This document shows, in pieces, positions 11,536-23,374 of a DNA stretch of 64,000 nucleotides. A program made the translations under genes and the position numbers. How positions within the stretch are numbered: the first letter of the stretch is position 1; each line of letters opens with the position of its first letter. The stretch is from the NCBI GenBank assembly GCA_963576565.1, contig OY755039.1:130004140-130068139 (forward strand), read 5' to 3'. Under the pieces are notes generated by a model. The model saw only the letters and a list, made by a program, of their open reading frames with translations. It was not told the origin of the DNA and did not search any database. This DNA is from Aspidapion aeneum. Its lineage: Eukaryota > Arthropoda > Insecta > Coleoptera > Brentidae.

Positions 11536-12041
11536 AAGAGGGAGCTCTGCGTATGGCATATAATGAGCGCGTAAGGGTTTTGAAATAACTCTTTTATGGG
11601 AACTATAAAATAATAATAATTTCCTGAAGCCGCTAATTCTGTGGAGGCGGTGCAGAATTAATTCGGAATAAAAATACTTTTTAAGGCAAAAATCTGAGAG
11701 AGAAGAGATTTGAAATACTACTTTTTTGGGTAGAGTTTACAAATTTTGAAAAAACATTTTTTGCACAAAGAGCAATGCGCATTTAAAACCACGTTGCGAA
11801 AAGTAAAACATTTCTAGACAAAATAATATATCAAAAAATGACTAAAAATTCGGTAATCTAGGCAAGTTTTTTGAGGGTTGAGGATTATTGTTTTTATTGG
11901 GGATTTAAATGCACGCTTAGCATTTATTTTCTTTACTAATTTTTAAAAGCTTTATCAAAAAATATTAAATACTTTTCCCATAAAAGTGTTATTTCAAAAC
12001 CCTTACACGCTCATTATATGCCACACGCAAAGCTCCCTCTT
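11536..12041. mobile_element. Fold-back element with ~70-bp arms
   Basis: AAGAGGGAGCT at 11,536 is inverted at 12,031-12,041. The arms continue inward through TGGCATATAATGAGCG and AAGGGTTTTGAAATAAC for about 70 bp with few mismatches. The loop, about 350 bp, is non-coding. Family not assigned. Confidence 0.75.
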
Positions 12042-12309
12042 AATCCCAAAAAAAGCGTAAAGCGGGAATGCAATTTATTAGGGTCTATTGTTAGATCGAT
12101 TATCGATGCAGGTAAATAGATATGCACAGTGAATTGAGTAAGTATATGGGAATCCGCGACAAAAATCGTATCTACAGAACCGCTCAACTGATTTGAATTA
12201 AACTTGGCAATACTGCTAACTGGTCTTTTAGCTATAACCGGTGTTACTATAAATTGGATCGCTAATGTCAAATGAGTTGAAACGAGGTAAAGCTTATTTA
12301 AATTTTTTT

Positions 12310-13525
12310 GGAAGTACCTACAGCTAAGTTTAGAAAAATATTTCCAAACTAGTAAGAACCTTTCATTTTGAAATTTGTATTGGAGAACTTGGCTTTAATT
12401 TTATCTTAATTCTTTTTACGGACTGCCATTTTCGCGTACTTAGCTTTTTTTACATGAAATGTTTTTGTTATGATTTCACTTCTTTTTTGGAATTGGATAA
12501 TACTTAATTTTTAAAGTAGTAAAATATGCGGAATATTGTTCAAAAATTTTGCAATGCCTTACTTAAATTTTTGAGGTTTTTTATTTTTTTTTACGGTTTT
12601 ATCGCCAGCCTTCCAAAGCTCAGCTCTCTAGCATTTCTGAAAGTGCACAATGTTACTTTTACATAACTTTACATGTATAGGGGAGGGAAATAAATTAAAA
12701 TTGTCGTGTTTTTAAATTTTATCCTATAGTTTTATCATAGTTCCTATCAGTCTTCCAATGCTCAGCTCTCTAGCGTTTCTGGAAGTGGGTAATGTTACTT
12801 TTACATAACTTTACATTTATATGGAAGGAGAGTAAATGAAAATATTGGAAGTGGGCAGTGTTACTTTTACAAAACTTTACATTTATAGGGGAAGGAAGTA
12901 AATTAGAATTTTGGGGTGTTTTTTTCTATAACTTTATCATAGTTATTATCGGTCTTCCAAAGCTCAGCTCTCTAGCATGTCTGGAAGTAGGCAATGTTAC
13001 TTTTACTTAACTTTAAGTTTATAGGGGAGGGAAGTAAATTATAATTTTGGGGTGTTTTATCATAGTTCCTATCAGTCTGCCAAAGCTCAACTCTCTAGCA
13101 TTTCTGGAAGTGGGCAATGCTACTTTTACATAACTTTAAATGTATAGGGGAGGGGAGTAAATTAAAATTTTGGGGTTTTTGGATTTTTTTCCAGGGGGTT
13201 GGTCATAATTTCTATCAGCCTGCCAAATTTCAGCTTTGTAGCATGTCTGGAAGTACAGTAGAATATTGATGATCTATACATGAGTGAGTGAGTGGCAATT
13301 TCGACGTTTTTTAAAATTTCGTAACTACTTTACTACTTGGAATTCCATGAAACTTGGAGGGGTTGTTAACTCCATGGAAATCTACGAATGTGCAAAGTTT
13401 GAGATTCGTAGCTCATTCCGAAGTAGAGTTTTAGGTAGGTCAAATATCGGCTGAAATGTTTCAAGAAAAGATGGTTACGGCGCGCGAACTTGGCGAGGCA
13501 CTGTCGTGCCCTCAGATAATGTTGC
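12310..13525 (+). mobile_element. Tandem-core repeat element, copy 1
   Basis: The head (12,310-12,490) is the inverse of 22,018-22,170 and matches 53,750-53,850. A core of about five units of 120-150 bp follows, each with CAGCTCTCTAGC and ACTTTTACATAACTTTACAT. The tail (about 13,240-13,525), starting near GAAGTACAGTAGAAT and including CATGAGTGAGTGAGTG and GGCGCGCGAACTTGGCGAGG, recurs at 39,040-39,295 and 54,812-55,078. No coding frame. A non-autonomous element of unknown superfamily. Confidence 0.7.
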
Positions 13526-13845
13526 TAGCGAATTTGTTCTAAGTTAAGTCCCACCCTGCAAATGCTGGATCCTTTAATAAACGTGCAACTCACGGCCTTT
13601 TCTCATCCGACACGCAAATGAGTTGGCAGGCTTTATTCGCAATTTTCGGAGGGTTTTTGCACAAGAGCTGCCGATGAATATTTGATGTATTGGATTTTCG
13701 ATTTTTGTATATATGTATTATAAAATAAAAGGACCCGGTCGAAGCATGGAAAACAGTGGCGTCTGCTACAGGGAGGGCAACGGGGCAGTGGTATCCCAAA
13801 AGTAATGTAATGTAATAACAACCAGTATTTTTAATTGATCTATTT
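13526..13845. other. Spacer, no gene seen
   Basis: About 320 bases between two repeats. A 97-codon minus-strand frame covers it but shows no recognisable domain and overlaps repeat edges. Confidence 0.45.
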
Positions 13846-14397
13846 AAAAAATACTCTGCCAATCTATGGGCACCTAAGCTCACACTAGGTACTATAGTTA
13901 TAGTGTACGTGTGAGCTAATATAACTAAAAACTGAAATATATTTTATTCAACTCCAGACTCAATTACCTTTCGTTTGATACCACACAAGCCATGTTTTGA
14001 CTTAAACTCTAATTTTTAAAATCTACCCCCACCCTTTTTTTAAAAACTAAAATGTATTTTGTTTAACTCCAGACTCATTTACCTTTCGTTTGATATCACA
14101 CACGCCATATTTTCACTTAAACTCTAATTTTTGATATCTACCCCCACCCTTTTTTTTAAATAACTTAAAATTCATTTTGTTTAACTCCAGACTTAATTAC
14201 CTTTCGTTTGATATCACACACGCCATATTTTCACATAAACTCTCATTTTTGAAATCAACCCCCTCCCTTTTCTTTGGCTTGCGTTCGGTGGATTTCGTTC
14301 ATTTTCAACGGCCCAAGACCCAGCCTAGGTACCAAATTTCATGTAAATCGGACAAGCGGTTTTTAAGTTATGCGGGTTGGTCGTTACAGACAGACAT

Positions 14398-14466
<69 letters not shown>

Positions 14467-14625
14467 GAGACAGACAGACGGCAAGACAAAAAAGTTTCAA
14501 AATCATCTGAAACGCAAAGATATATAAAAAATTTTGAAATCGGAGCAACTTTTTTTTTCTCGAAAAAATTAGGATCACCATAGCTCACACTACTATAGTA
14601 TAGTAGTAGTGTGAGCCAAAAGTTA
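13846..14625 (+). mobile_element. Hairpin-ended dispersed repeat, copy 2
   Basis: Near-identical to 7,207-7,988 in the same orientation, 6.6 kb away. It has the same left hairpin, three internal tandem units and right hairpin, here only once. The GACA/CAGA tract (14,386-14,478) is longer than in copy 1. High similarity implies recent duplication or recent mobility. Confidence 0.75.
14386..14478. repeat. (CAGA)n microsatellite
   Basis: About 22 CAGA tetramers with one interruption, inside the hairpin-ended repeat. It produces the open frames of repeated TDRQ and CLSV in several frames. Confidence 0.97.
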
Positions 14626-14762
14626 AATCTTTCCTGACGACATGAATAGTTCTTTTTTCTCTCTCTGTCTGTGGTTAACTGGGTAAATTTTTTTAGCGTA
14701 AATAATTACAAGCCGGCAACACCGCGCAGGACAAGATTTCAATTTCACCCGTTTTTCAGCGG

Positions 14763-14770
14763 TATATAAG
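14763..14770 (+). promoter_or_regulatory. Possible TATA box
   Basis: TATATAAG sits in a locally G/C-rich stretch (GGCTGGTCTCGCGCGGGGGC follows). A splice-donor-like GGTATGTCAG occurs near 14,887, about 95 bases after the expected start site. This would fit a small untranslated first exon, but no downstream gene is secure. Confidence 0.3.
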
Positions 14771-15138
14771 TGGCTGGTCTCGCGCGGGGGCGGGAGGAAT
14801 GTTTGTTGCCAAACCGTTCATTGCCCTTCCTACGTGTTGGAGGTTCTATCCTTAGTGAAGACGTATAAGTTTTGTTTAGATTTGGGGTATGTCAGTAGTA
14901 AAAAGTTTTGGTTTGTTTTCAAAATAGAAATAAATACCGTCGATTATATAATTAACTGTGCAATCTTAAATACGTTGACATATGATCTTCGATTACAAAT
15001 AAAATCTTTAGGGCCACATAGACCGGACCTAAAAATTAACCAAAATTTTAGTGCAAGTAATAAAAAATTATACGAAGCTGAAAACTGGTTATGCGGTTGT
15101 CGAAAGCGAAATTTTTTTTTTGCTTTATTTGTCTAATT

Positions 15139-15221
15139 ATGAACAATCCACGAAGTGATCCTGCGTGGGTGGCAAAGGGAATGTGTGATATCAAGCACTT
15201 TAGTAAAAAGTTTAAGACACA
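15139..15221 (+). CDS. Possible coding exon, unrecognised
   Basis: An ATG opens a 27-codon frame (MNNPRSDPAWVAKGMCDIKH and onward) that ends at a strong donor-like CA|GTAAGTGC at 15,222. It lies 370 bp downstream of a TATA-like box and a possible first exon. No next exon was found and the peptide is not recognised, so this may be chance. Confidence 0.22.
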
Positions 15222-16632
15222 GTAAGTGCTACTTATTTAAATAAGCACATAGAATTTTTTATGCTAGGCAAGACTGATATTAGGTACCAATTGAATAGTG
15301 TCTATAGGCAAAACATGACCGAACCGGCTCTACAGGGCCATGATTAGTCTGAAACTGGTGCTAATCTGATCAGTTTGCGTATGTAAAAAAGGGCGAATAG
15401 ACTTCATCTATAAATAAATAAACTAAAAACTACACCAAGTGGCTGCTTGTTTGTAAAATACTAAAATAAAATTGTTTAGGTAGGTTTTTTTATCTCCTTT
15501 TCCATGCAATATAAATTTCACCCCCCCCCCCCCCCAATTTATAACGTCGCCAGGCGCCGCTGGAAAAAATGGTTGGTTTTTTATGTTTTTTCATTTTAAA
15601 GAATTTGTAGGCAAGTATTAGTAGTAAGGGTGTTTACGTCCGGTACGTAGGCCAAAGTAGACACTTTTTGCCATTCCTCCAGGGCTTTCCCTTAGCACTT
15701 CCATTTGATGTCCAGGTAGCTTATTACGTCTTCCTGTTCCTTTTACACGGTCCAGTATGTCAGGCCATTTGACCAGACACAGCTCTTCCTAAGTCAGGGA
15801 TTTATAACCCATAGAATTGCCTTTCTGGAAAGACTAGTACCGAGTACCATTATTTACTTTACAAATCCCGAGGGCAATTCCCGCACTAACGCCTCTGCTC
15901 GAAATAAAAAATTAATTATTGATCAGAAAATGGGTTGAAATCATCAGGGTGGGAAATTCCATTTTGGAAATTATTAAAAGTTTGACTTTGCTTTACCAAA
16001 GATTTCTTACGCTTAAATGTTGGGTCAACTCCTCATTTATTAATTTATAACCGCGCAGAGTAGATACATTTTTCAAATTATTATTATGAAATTTTGTTAT
16101 ATTAATCAAGAATTTTATTTTTGTTTTAATATTTTGCGATATATTATTGATTAAATTTTTTAATAATATTTTTTTTTGTAAAATCTTACATAAATTAAGA
16201 ATAAAAGTTATTTTTAAATAATATATTATCAAAAAACAGACTTCTAGCTTTTTCCGACCATTTTTCAGATTGATCCTGTCGTAGATTATCTTCCTTTTTC
16301 CCGGGAAATGCCGTCATTCGACAGAGTAGGAAGCCATAGTTACCAAACAGTTCTAGTAGTCTACAAATAGTTAATAGAACTGTAATTTGGAGTCTTTGGA
16401 CTAAATCAAGTATATTATGTTTTGTCCAAAATCACCATGGATATTTTCAAAAAAGGTATTTTAAATGTACAAATTGATTTATTGAATATTTTCAGTTTTT
16501 GGACTTTCATCTTTTTTCCCGAGAGCTCTTCATATGTATATTTTTAAGATTAAGAAATATGAATGCATTAGAAAAATCGGTCTCTTCCGGCCCATATATT
16601 TTTATCGAATTTTTGGGTTCTGATTATTTCTA
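15222..16632. other. Non-coding, no gene seen
   Basis: No supportable gene. A C-tract at about 15,521-15,535 is followed by CGCCAGGCGCCGCTGG, possibly a worn hAT end. The 79-codon minus frame near 16,000-16,230 is low-complexity A/T sequence. Confidence 0.45.
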
Positions 16633-17027
16633 ACTTAAAGTAAATTTGGGATTCTGCCAGGAAGCTAACTAGTTTTGTTCTGATATCCCACATCCCATCT
16701 ACATTAAACTAACTGTCACTTTTAGACTCTAAGTTTTTGAGATTTTTACAAAATTGGTATTTTTTTATAGAATTAACATCTGTTTATTCGACTTTAAAAA
16801 TCAGCACAAAATGTACTTTACTCAATATTTTATGTAGGAGAAGACGGGAGAATACCGTCATGCGGGGTAATACCGCCACACCACGTATCTAGCCAACCAG
16901 AAACACCAGACAGCGGCCTGTTACGAGAAACAGTGGGTGCCAGAAAACTACTTACTAAAACTTAAAGTAAATTTGGGAATCTGCCAGGAAGCTAACTAGT
17001 TTTGTTCTGATATCCCACATCCCATTT

Positions 17028-17150
17028 ACTCATCAATTAAGCACAAATTTAGTGTTAATTGTATATTTCAATCTCTTTATTTTGATAAGGGTAAAAGGGA
17101 GACACATGTAAAATTAACATTAAATTTGTGTTAATTGGTGGGCAAATGAG
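17028..17150. mobile_element. MITE with TCAATTAAGCACAAATT arms, array unit 2
   Basis: A near-palindrome of about 120 bp: CATCAATTAAGCACAAATTT at the left and its inverse ending GGTGGGCAAATGAG. It interrupts the sequence that is intact in unit 1 (CCCATCTACATTAAAC near 16,695). Related copies are at 17,474-17,598 and 24,335-24,457, with a remnant at 59,632-59,667. Confidence 0.8.
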
Positions 17151-17473
17151 ACATTAAACTAACTGTCACTTTTAGACTTTAAGATTTTGAGATTTCTACA
17201 AAATTGGTATTTTTTTATAGAATTAACATCTGTTTATTCGACTTTAAAAATCAGTACAAATTGTACTTTACTCAATATTTTATGTAGGGGAAAACGGGGG
17301 AATTCCGCCATGCGGGGTAATACCGCCACCCACGTATCTAGCCAACCAGAAACACCAGACAGCGGCCTGTTACGTGAAACAGTGGGTGCCAGAAAACTAC
17401 TTACTAAAACAAAGTAAATTTGGGAATCTGCCAGGAAGCTAACTAGTTTTGTTCTGATATCCCACATCCCATC

Positions 17474-17598
17474 TACTCATCAATTAAGCACAAACTTAGT
17501 GTTAATTTTATATTTCTATCTCTTTAGTTTGATAAGGGGTAAAAGGGAGACACATGTAAAATTAACATTAAATTTGTGTTAATTGGTGTGTAAATGAG
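17474..17598. mobile_element. Same MITE, array unit 3
   Basis: Same element at the same position as in unit 2. The insertion therefore came before duplication of units 2 and 3. Confidence 0.8.
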
Positions 17599-18142
17599 AC
17601 ATTAAACTAACTGTCACTTTTAGACTCTAAGTTTTTGAGATTTTTACAAAATTGGTATTTTTTTATAGAATTAACATCTGTTTATTCGACTTTAAAAATC
17701 AGCACAAAATGTACTTTACTCAATATTTTATGTAGGGGAAGACGGGGGAATTCCGCCATGCGGGGTAATACCGCCACCCCACGTATCTATCCAACCAGAA
17801 ACACCAGACAGCGGCCTGTTACGACAAACAGTGGGTGCCTGAAAAAAATTCCAGTTACAACGTGTCGCTGCCTTAGTTTGATTTCGGCTGCGGTATAAGT
17901 AGATTATGCTGTTTTGCTTCTAATTGTTACATTGTCGTCAACTGGTGGTTAGATTACCGTGTTTTAAATTTTAGATTAAGATTTGAAAAAAGTTCATTTT
18001 TGAATTGGCCAATACATTTTTATAAAATATGTTGATGTGTTTTTTATTTATCAATCTTTCTAAACCAGTAGAAAGTATCCGGTATGAACAAAAACTAATA
18101 TGGTGGTATTACCCCAACGATGTGGCGGTGTTGCTCCATACC

Positions 18143-18293
18143 ATGGGGGAATTCCGCCACCTGCAATTTTTTTAAATACTAAATATTTATTTTATTATTA
18201 TGCAAAAAAAATATTAATTGAAAGTTGTAGTTAATGTTAATAAGCTAACGCTTTAATTTTGCTAGTTTCCTTAAGGTGGCGGAAATCCCCCAT
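18143..18293. mobile_element. Small MITE with ATGGGGGAATTCCGCC ends
   Basis: ATGGGGGAATTCCGCCACCT (18,143) and AGGTGGCGGAAATCCCCCAT (ending about 18,293) are inverted with one mismatch and enclose an A/T-rich 110-bp core. The same GGGGGAATTCCGCCA phrase occurs in the tandem array at 17,295 and 17,744, so the array unit probably contains an end of this family. Confidence 0.7.
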
Positions 18294-19157
18294 CTTTCCC
18301 TATTAATATAAAGTTTCTTACATACCTGAACATGTCGACGAACAATAATCCGCGCAACAAGTTGAACGGCGAACAAAACTTGTTTGAAAGGGGTAAATTC
18401 GAATCGTTCGCCGAATGGTTTGCCAAGCACAAAATATCTTTGGTCTTTCCCATTTAAACAACGCTAAAATGCCCAACATTGGCCCTATCACTGTCGTTCA
18501 TATAGGCTGCAGATAAAATCTATCTCTATTCCAAGAAGCCAAGTGAAAAGTGTGATCCACTGCCTTGCACAGGGCTACCGAATTTCATATACTATATAAA
18601 TGAAAAAGAAATGCATAAAATAAAACCAATAAAGATGTTTTAAAAATGAAAAAAACGTGTTTTTGCAGAAAAATACGGTAGTGCCATGGCTCCGTGGCAC
18701 TACCTCACGAGCCGCCACTGTATATTGCCACTTTTTTCAAAAATCCGTAAGCTTCTAAATTCTCTAAATTTTTATGCAATCTAAGGGCAAAAATGCCTTA
18801 AAACTTTTACGGTCAATTCAAAAAAACTTTCTGATATTTATAAGGAGAAAGTGCGAACAAAGGGCGGTATGGACGCTGTTATTCAATGGTTTGTTTGTCG
18901 ATTATGTCCCAAAAATATGAAATCAATATTTTCACCATTGTTTTCTTTAAACGTGAGGTTTCCAAACGGAAATTTATTTCCTTTTCAATTTATCATTTTT
19001 AATAGAAACCTTTTTTTCACATTTTTTATCAAACTGGGTAACAACCTCAAGTAACACAGAAAGTAAAATTAACTTTTTACAACCAAAATTTTTGCTATAA
19101 ATACATTGGCGCAACACCCTATTTGCTGGCAATCAGCATGGCTGTCTTTCACCGATA
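18294..19157. other. Non-coding; hAT-like right end near 18,710
   Basis: No gene. CACGAGCCGCCACTG (about 18,698-18,719) matches the right end at 37,417-37,431 and resembles a hAT-family terminus. No partner end was found. Confidence 0.4.
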
Positions 19158-19159
19158 TA

Positions 19160-19880
19160 CCGGGTGTCCCATAGCTTAGGGGCCATAGTGCAGTAGGTGA
19201 TAGAGGAGGTTATTTCCGACAAAAAAGTTTATATAACATGGGGGTCAACACACATCTGTTTTTAAGATATAGGATTTTTAAAGTAAGAGGAGTGGGGGGA
19301 AAACGGGTTTTACAAAAAAATAAAATCTGTCAAAGCCAGCTGAATACTCAGCTAATTGTGATTCAAAAATGTGGTACTCCTTTTTTTGATAAAATTACAA
19401 GTTGAGGAGATACAGGCTATCAAAATAACCTCCAAAAATGTATAAAAAATAATAATTTTGGTAAAAACATAAATTTTGCTTACTTACTCTTTTAAAAAAT
19501 ATCAATAATATTCTATTATTATGTCTCGCTAAAGACTTGTTTTTATTAACAAAAAATATAAAAAGAAACATTGCGTTTAATATGTCATTTATAAAAGTTT
19601 AAACCAAAAAATATTTTTTTCAAAAAAAATTGACCGACTAATTTTTTTGAAAATAATTTCAATTTATTGATCTTGTTCTAATACACGACTTCATCCAATT
19701 TCATATTTTTACTGCGTTTTAAAAAAAAGTTATTATCAAAAAAGTTTAAAAAAATTGCTTTGATGCTCTGTATCTCAAAAAAGAAAGATTTTTGACCCAT
19801 GCAATATAGGAACTTTTTTATCAGACATGACCTCCTCTATCACCTATTGGCCTATGGCCCCTAAGTTATGGGACACCCTG
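19160..19880. mobile_element. Fold-back TA element (CCGGGTGTCCC ends)
   Basis: The left end is CGGGTGTCCCATAGCTTAGG after TA (19,158-19,159). The right end is the inverse, CACCCTG, before TA (19,881-19,882). Arms extend about 70 bp (AGGTGATAGAGGAGGT is inverted at both ends), enclosing about 580 bp of A/T-rich non-coding DNA. The architecture matches the 29.4-, 45.3- and 50.6-kb elements. Confidence 0.85.
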
Positions 19881-20111
19881 TACAAAAGTATTCATAAAAT
19901 AAGTTAAAATCTGATTGCTGTTAAATAACTGCCCTTTGACTGAGTTTAAATGAAATATAGCTAATATAGTTGCTAAAACATACATGCAGCAGAATAAAAG
20001 CTAAAATCTTATTGTTAACAAATAGCTGCCGTTTTAGCATGGGTGGAGTAAATTTACTTAACAAAATTACTAAACAATAGTTACAGCAGTAAAAAAAAAT
20101 TATATAAAAAC

Positions 20112-21530
20112 ACCCAACTGCTAAATTTACTTGTAGTACTAGTCGCAGTTGAGTACAAAATTGATAGGTATACCTACCTATAATGTACGACATGCTTCAA
20201 ATTTTAGGTTTGATGTCCAAAGCGCACTTACGAAATTATACAGTTTTGTATTTTCATGAATCAGGTTATTGGGTAATTTTGTACCCAACTGCGACTAGTA
20301 GTTACAAGTAAATTTAGCAGTTGGATGTTTTTTTTATTTAATTTTTTTTTATTTCCAACTTTTAGGTTTAATTCTTATTCAGCCTTATAAAAAGCACTAT
20401 GCATTTACAATTCATTTAGATTTACCCAAAAAGTGCTTGTAGATTTTCTACGGACGCGAACAGTGTTACCTTCCATTAAGTGAAGGTGGTGGAGGAGAGC
20501 GGGAGGAGGGAACTAGTAAAATGGTGTCGAAAATAATGCGTGTGCCGAAAATATTTTTGAAATCGCTCTAAATGTGTGAAAGGTATAGCTACAACTATTA
20601 CTAATAAGGAGGGTGGGAAGAAACTCGTAAAATGATATTGGAAAAAAGTCTTATCGTGTGTACAAAGAATTTTTTAAATCGCTCTATATTTCTGAAAGGT
20701 ATAGCTACAAATATTACTAATAAGAAGTGAGGAGAGCAAAGAGGGAGGGAGAAACTAGTTAAATGATGTTGAAAAAAGTCTTCAAGCGTCTGCAGAAAGA
20801 ACTTTTAAAATCGTTTTATATTTGTGAAAGTTATAGCGATAACTATTACCACTAAGGATGGCGGGGAAGAGATTGGGAGAGGCGGGGCGGGGGGGGGGGG
20901 GGGGTGAGAGCTAGTAAAATGTTGTTGAAAAAAAAATCTGAAAGCGTATGCAGAAAGAATTTTTGAAATCGCTCAATATTTAATAAAATTATGCGGCCTA
21001 ATTCTGAAACGTCGTAACCCAACTCAACAAAATTTTACAGGAATAAGAAAAGTTGCGACTGATTTGAAATGACCGTTTTATATATTTTTTTTGGTTGCGA
21101 GGATTTAGCAGCTATTACGGCATCATTACTAACCTTTGATGCAAAAATATGAATTTTCATTGTTTTGTGGGTTACGAGGTTTCAAAATTAGGGTGACGGA
21201 ATATGGTTTTTGAATAGGGTGGGAGTAACTACAGCAAACTAGAGGACATTTCCAATGCGTAATTAAATAAATTTCAATAAAATCGCCTGAAATTTAGATA
21301 ATTTGTATGCCTTAAAGCCTATATCATGTGACAAAATGGCGTCAGAAGACCGACATGTTGATTCGTGTTAAATAATAAAAAAATATAGCCTATAGCAACA
21401 ATTTAACGACATCTTTTTTGTCATAACCGGTTCAGCCGTTTAGCCTCTGGCGGGACACAAACATACCTATTTACTTACATACAAACAACAATCGAAAAAC
21501 ATTACCATTCCTTTCGCCGTGCTGTAGTTA
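20112..21530 (+). mobile_element. ACCCAACTGC-ended dispersed repeat, copy A
   Basis: The left end is ACCCAACTGCTAAATTTAC. The right end is a worn GCTGTAGTT after TTTCGCCGTG. It shares most of its length with 37,514-38,537. Near the left there is an internal inverted repeat (ACTAGTCGCAGTTGAGTACA and TGTACCCAACTGCGACTAGT). A second MITE (20,998-21,198) is nested in it. Three internal units with GAAAGGTATAGCTACAACTA repeat about every 115 bp (20,579-20,830). No coding sequence. Confidence 0.72.
20998..21198. mobile_element. MITE with CGTCACCCTAATT ends, copy 2
   Basis: CTAATTCTGAAACGTCGTAA (from 21,000) and the inverse TTACGAGGTTTCAAAATTAG, then GGGTGACG. It is the sister of 11,015-11,252 and is nested in the larger repeat. 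The copy at 37.5 kb lacks it. Confidence 0.75.
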
Positions 21531-21695
21531 AAATAGTAAAAATAGTGTGCAAACTGGTCACTCTTCTCAAGATATAACAAAATATGAACAGCCCCGCCCG
21601 CAGAACAACAGAGCAATTTATCTATTAATGGCCCCTCCGAAATGAGTCACACTGACCAGAGGTTTTTTGGTGTTCTGTGATTTTTATTTCGTTAT

Positions 21696-21976
21696 TAGAG
21701 AATTATTGAAATAAAGCCAGGCTATAATAGTGGCAGGCACAATTTTGACACCTTCACATTGTAATATCAGCTGTGATCTTTTAACACACGGCCTTTGTTT
21801 ACTATATGAACCGGAATAAATAGTGCCTTCTTTTATTAATTGAAAATAAACGACAAAAGTTTTAAATTCGACTTTGGTATGTCAATTTTAAAGGATCAAC
21901 TGTCAGTTTTCAATGTGAATGTGTCAAAATGGTGCCTGGCACAATTATAGCCTGGCTATATTTCAATAATTCTCTA
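21696..21976. mobile_element. MITE with ~58-bp inverted arms
   Basis: TAGAGAATTATTGAAATA at 21,696 is inverted at the right end, and the arms run on through GCCAGGCTATAAT and GGCAGGCAC. About 280 bp in total, non-coding core. The TA at each tip may be a mariner-type duplication. Confidence 0.78.
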
Positions 21977-22014
21977 TTTATTCGTAATTTACCTGTTTAC
22001 TAAAAAGTTTATCA

Positions 22015-22212
22015 TAACAAAAACATTTCATGTAAAAAAAAGCCAAGTACGCGAAAATGGCATTCCGTAAAAAGAATTGAGATAAAAGTAAAGCCAAGTT
22101 TTCCAATACAAATTTCTAAATGAAAGGTTCTTACTAGTTTGGAAATATTTTTCTAAACTTGGCTATTACGGCTGTAAATGACTCTTAGGCACAGTGCTAA
22201 ATTGAACATAAA
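22015..22212 (-). repeat. Fragment of the tandem-core repeat head
   Basis: CATTTCATGTAAAAAAAAGC and AAAGGTTCTTACTAGTTTGG are inverted relative to 12,310-12,480 and direct relative to 53,524-53,690. Only the head of the family is present. Confidence 0.7.
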
Positions 22213-23100
22213 GAAGAATAATCCCATCGAAAATGGGACACGCTGTACAGTTGTCGGCAATTTCAAAATGCTGCAGAATGAAAATCTAATCGGATTTGTT
22301 TTGAAAACGTAGTTTTTTAGCAATAATATTGGGGACGGATCGGCCATGTTTGAAAAAAAGGTAAACGAAATATGAAATATTTCGGGGAAAGGTTGAAGAT
22401 ATAAAAGCATGTTTAGTCCATTTTAATAACATCACCATTAAGTCTAGGCCCCTAAGGTGTGTCTAAAATTCATTGTAGGAAAAATTAGGCCATTATAAAA
22501 AAAACCTAAATATATTTTTCCAAAAAAATTTTTTAAAAACTCAAAATCGCTAGGCGTTTGATGAGGTATCAAGCCAGGTTTTATCAATAATGCAGTTTGT
22601 GAATTATTTTTTTTACTGGAACTAAAGATTATTCAGCTTTATATCAAAGAGGGGAGCTGGAGCCCTCTGGCCGCCCTGGATCTACCACTGTGTTCAACTA
22701 AAGTTGTTTAACTAAACTTAAATGGTGAAAACGCAGCTTAAAAAAAATAAAACGTTAGGTGGTAGTAGTAGTGGAGAGACCATTTTTGGTCTAGCAACTA
22801 GGCACCCGGCGCGCGGCGGCCGGCGGCGCGGCGCGTTTTTAGGATGCAATTTTTTCTTTCCATTAAAGAGACGAAGACATAATTTTTCCCCGGCACCTCT
22901 TTGTCGGGGGTAGCAAGTATATACAGTGGACTAACCCTTTTACACCACTTCTGAATGTGGGTCCTGCTACATGTTAGACTTACATCTATATAAAAAAAAA
23001 TTATATACTGGGACTTTTCCATCCATACTAGGATCAATTGGCCAGTTTTTGCCAAAGTTTTTGCGTCAAAAGTAGCTTTTTAGACATAACAACACAACCA
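22213..23100. other. Non-coding; CpG-rich patch and hAT-like end
   Basis: No gene. CTGGATCTACCACTG near 22,676 looks like a hAT-type right end without a partner. A short strongly GC-rich patch (about 22,803-22,836) contrasts with its A/T-rich surroundings. The minus-strand frames across it have no recognisable domain. Confidence 0.4.
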
Positions 23101-23108
23101 TGCATTAA

Positions 23109-23225
23109 GTGGGACTCGAACCCACAAGCTCGCGAAACGCCGCGATCGAGGCAGTCCGGTCGAATATAAGCTGCTATCATAGCAGCAATACATCCAAAGC
23201 AGGACCACTACACGCGGACACGAAC
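23109..23225 (-). repeat. tRNA-derived SINE-like head
   Basis: Read on the minus strand, GTGGG TTCGAGT CCCAC (23,109-23,125) is a perfect T-arm with B-box. An A-box-like TGTAGTGGTCC lies upstream (23,202-23,212). The distance is much longer than in a real tRNA because an extra hairpin (GCTGCTATGATAGCAGC) lies between. This favours a tRNA-related SINE or a tRNA pseudogene over a working tRNA. Confidence 0.5.
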
Positions 23226-23374
23226 TCACACAACCTACATCTATCTAACATCGCTATCATCCCAGCAGAACTTGGCTACAAAAGATAGACTACTTTTCAT
23301 TTCAGTCGTGTTCGACTTTTTAGATTTTTGCTGGCTCCATCCTGGTACCGACTATTTATTAATCCTTGCTACTC

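Larger units (their letters stand above)
16633..17860 (+). repeat. Three-unit tandem array (~330/450/450 bp)
   Basis: Units start with AAAGTAAATTTGGGA at about 16,637, 16,965 and 17,411. All share GGTATTTTTTTATAGAATT, TGCGGGGTAATACCGCCAC (16,861, 17,311, 17,759) and CAGACAGCGGCCTGTTACG. Unit 1 lacks about 120 bp that units 2 and 3 have. That extra segment is a MITE. The two similar frames MRFLQNWYFFIELTSVYS are in the repeat and are not a gene. Confidence 0.9.

Noticed and set aside
17187..17898. Paired frames MRFLQNWYFF... as tandem duplicated genes
   Set aside because: They are the same stretch of a tandem array unit with different 3' ends; no promoter, splice site or domain.
23109..23225. 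Functional tRNA gene
   Set aside because: The T-arm is perfect, but the distance to the A-box is far too long and no acceptor stem pairs; better explained as a SINE head.
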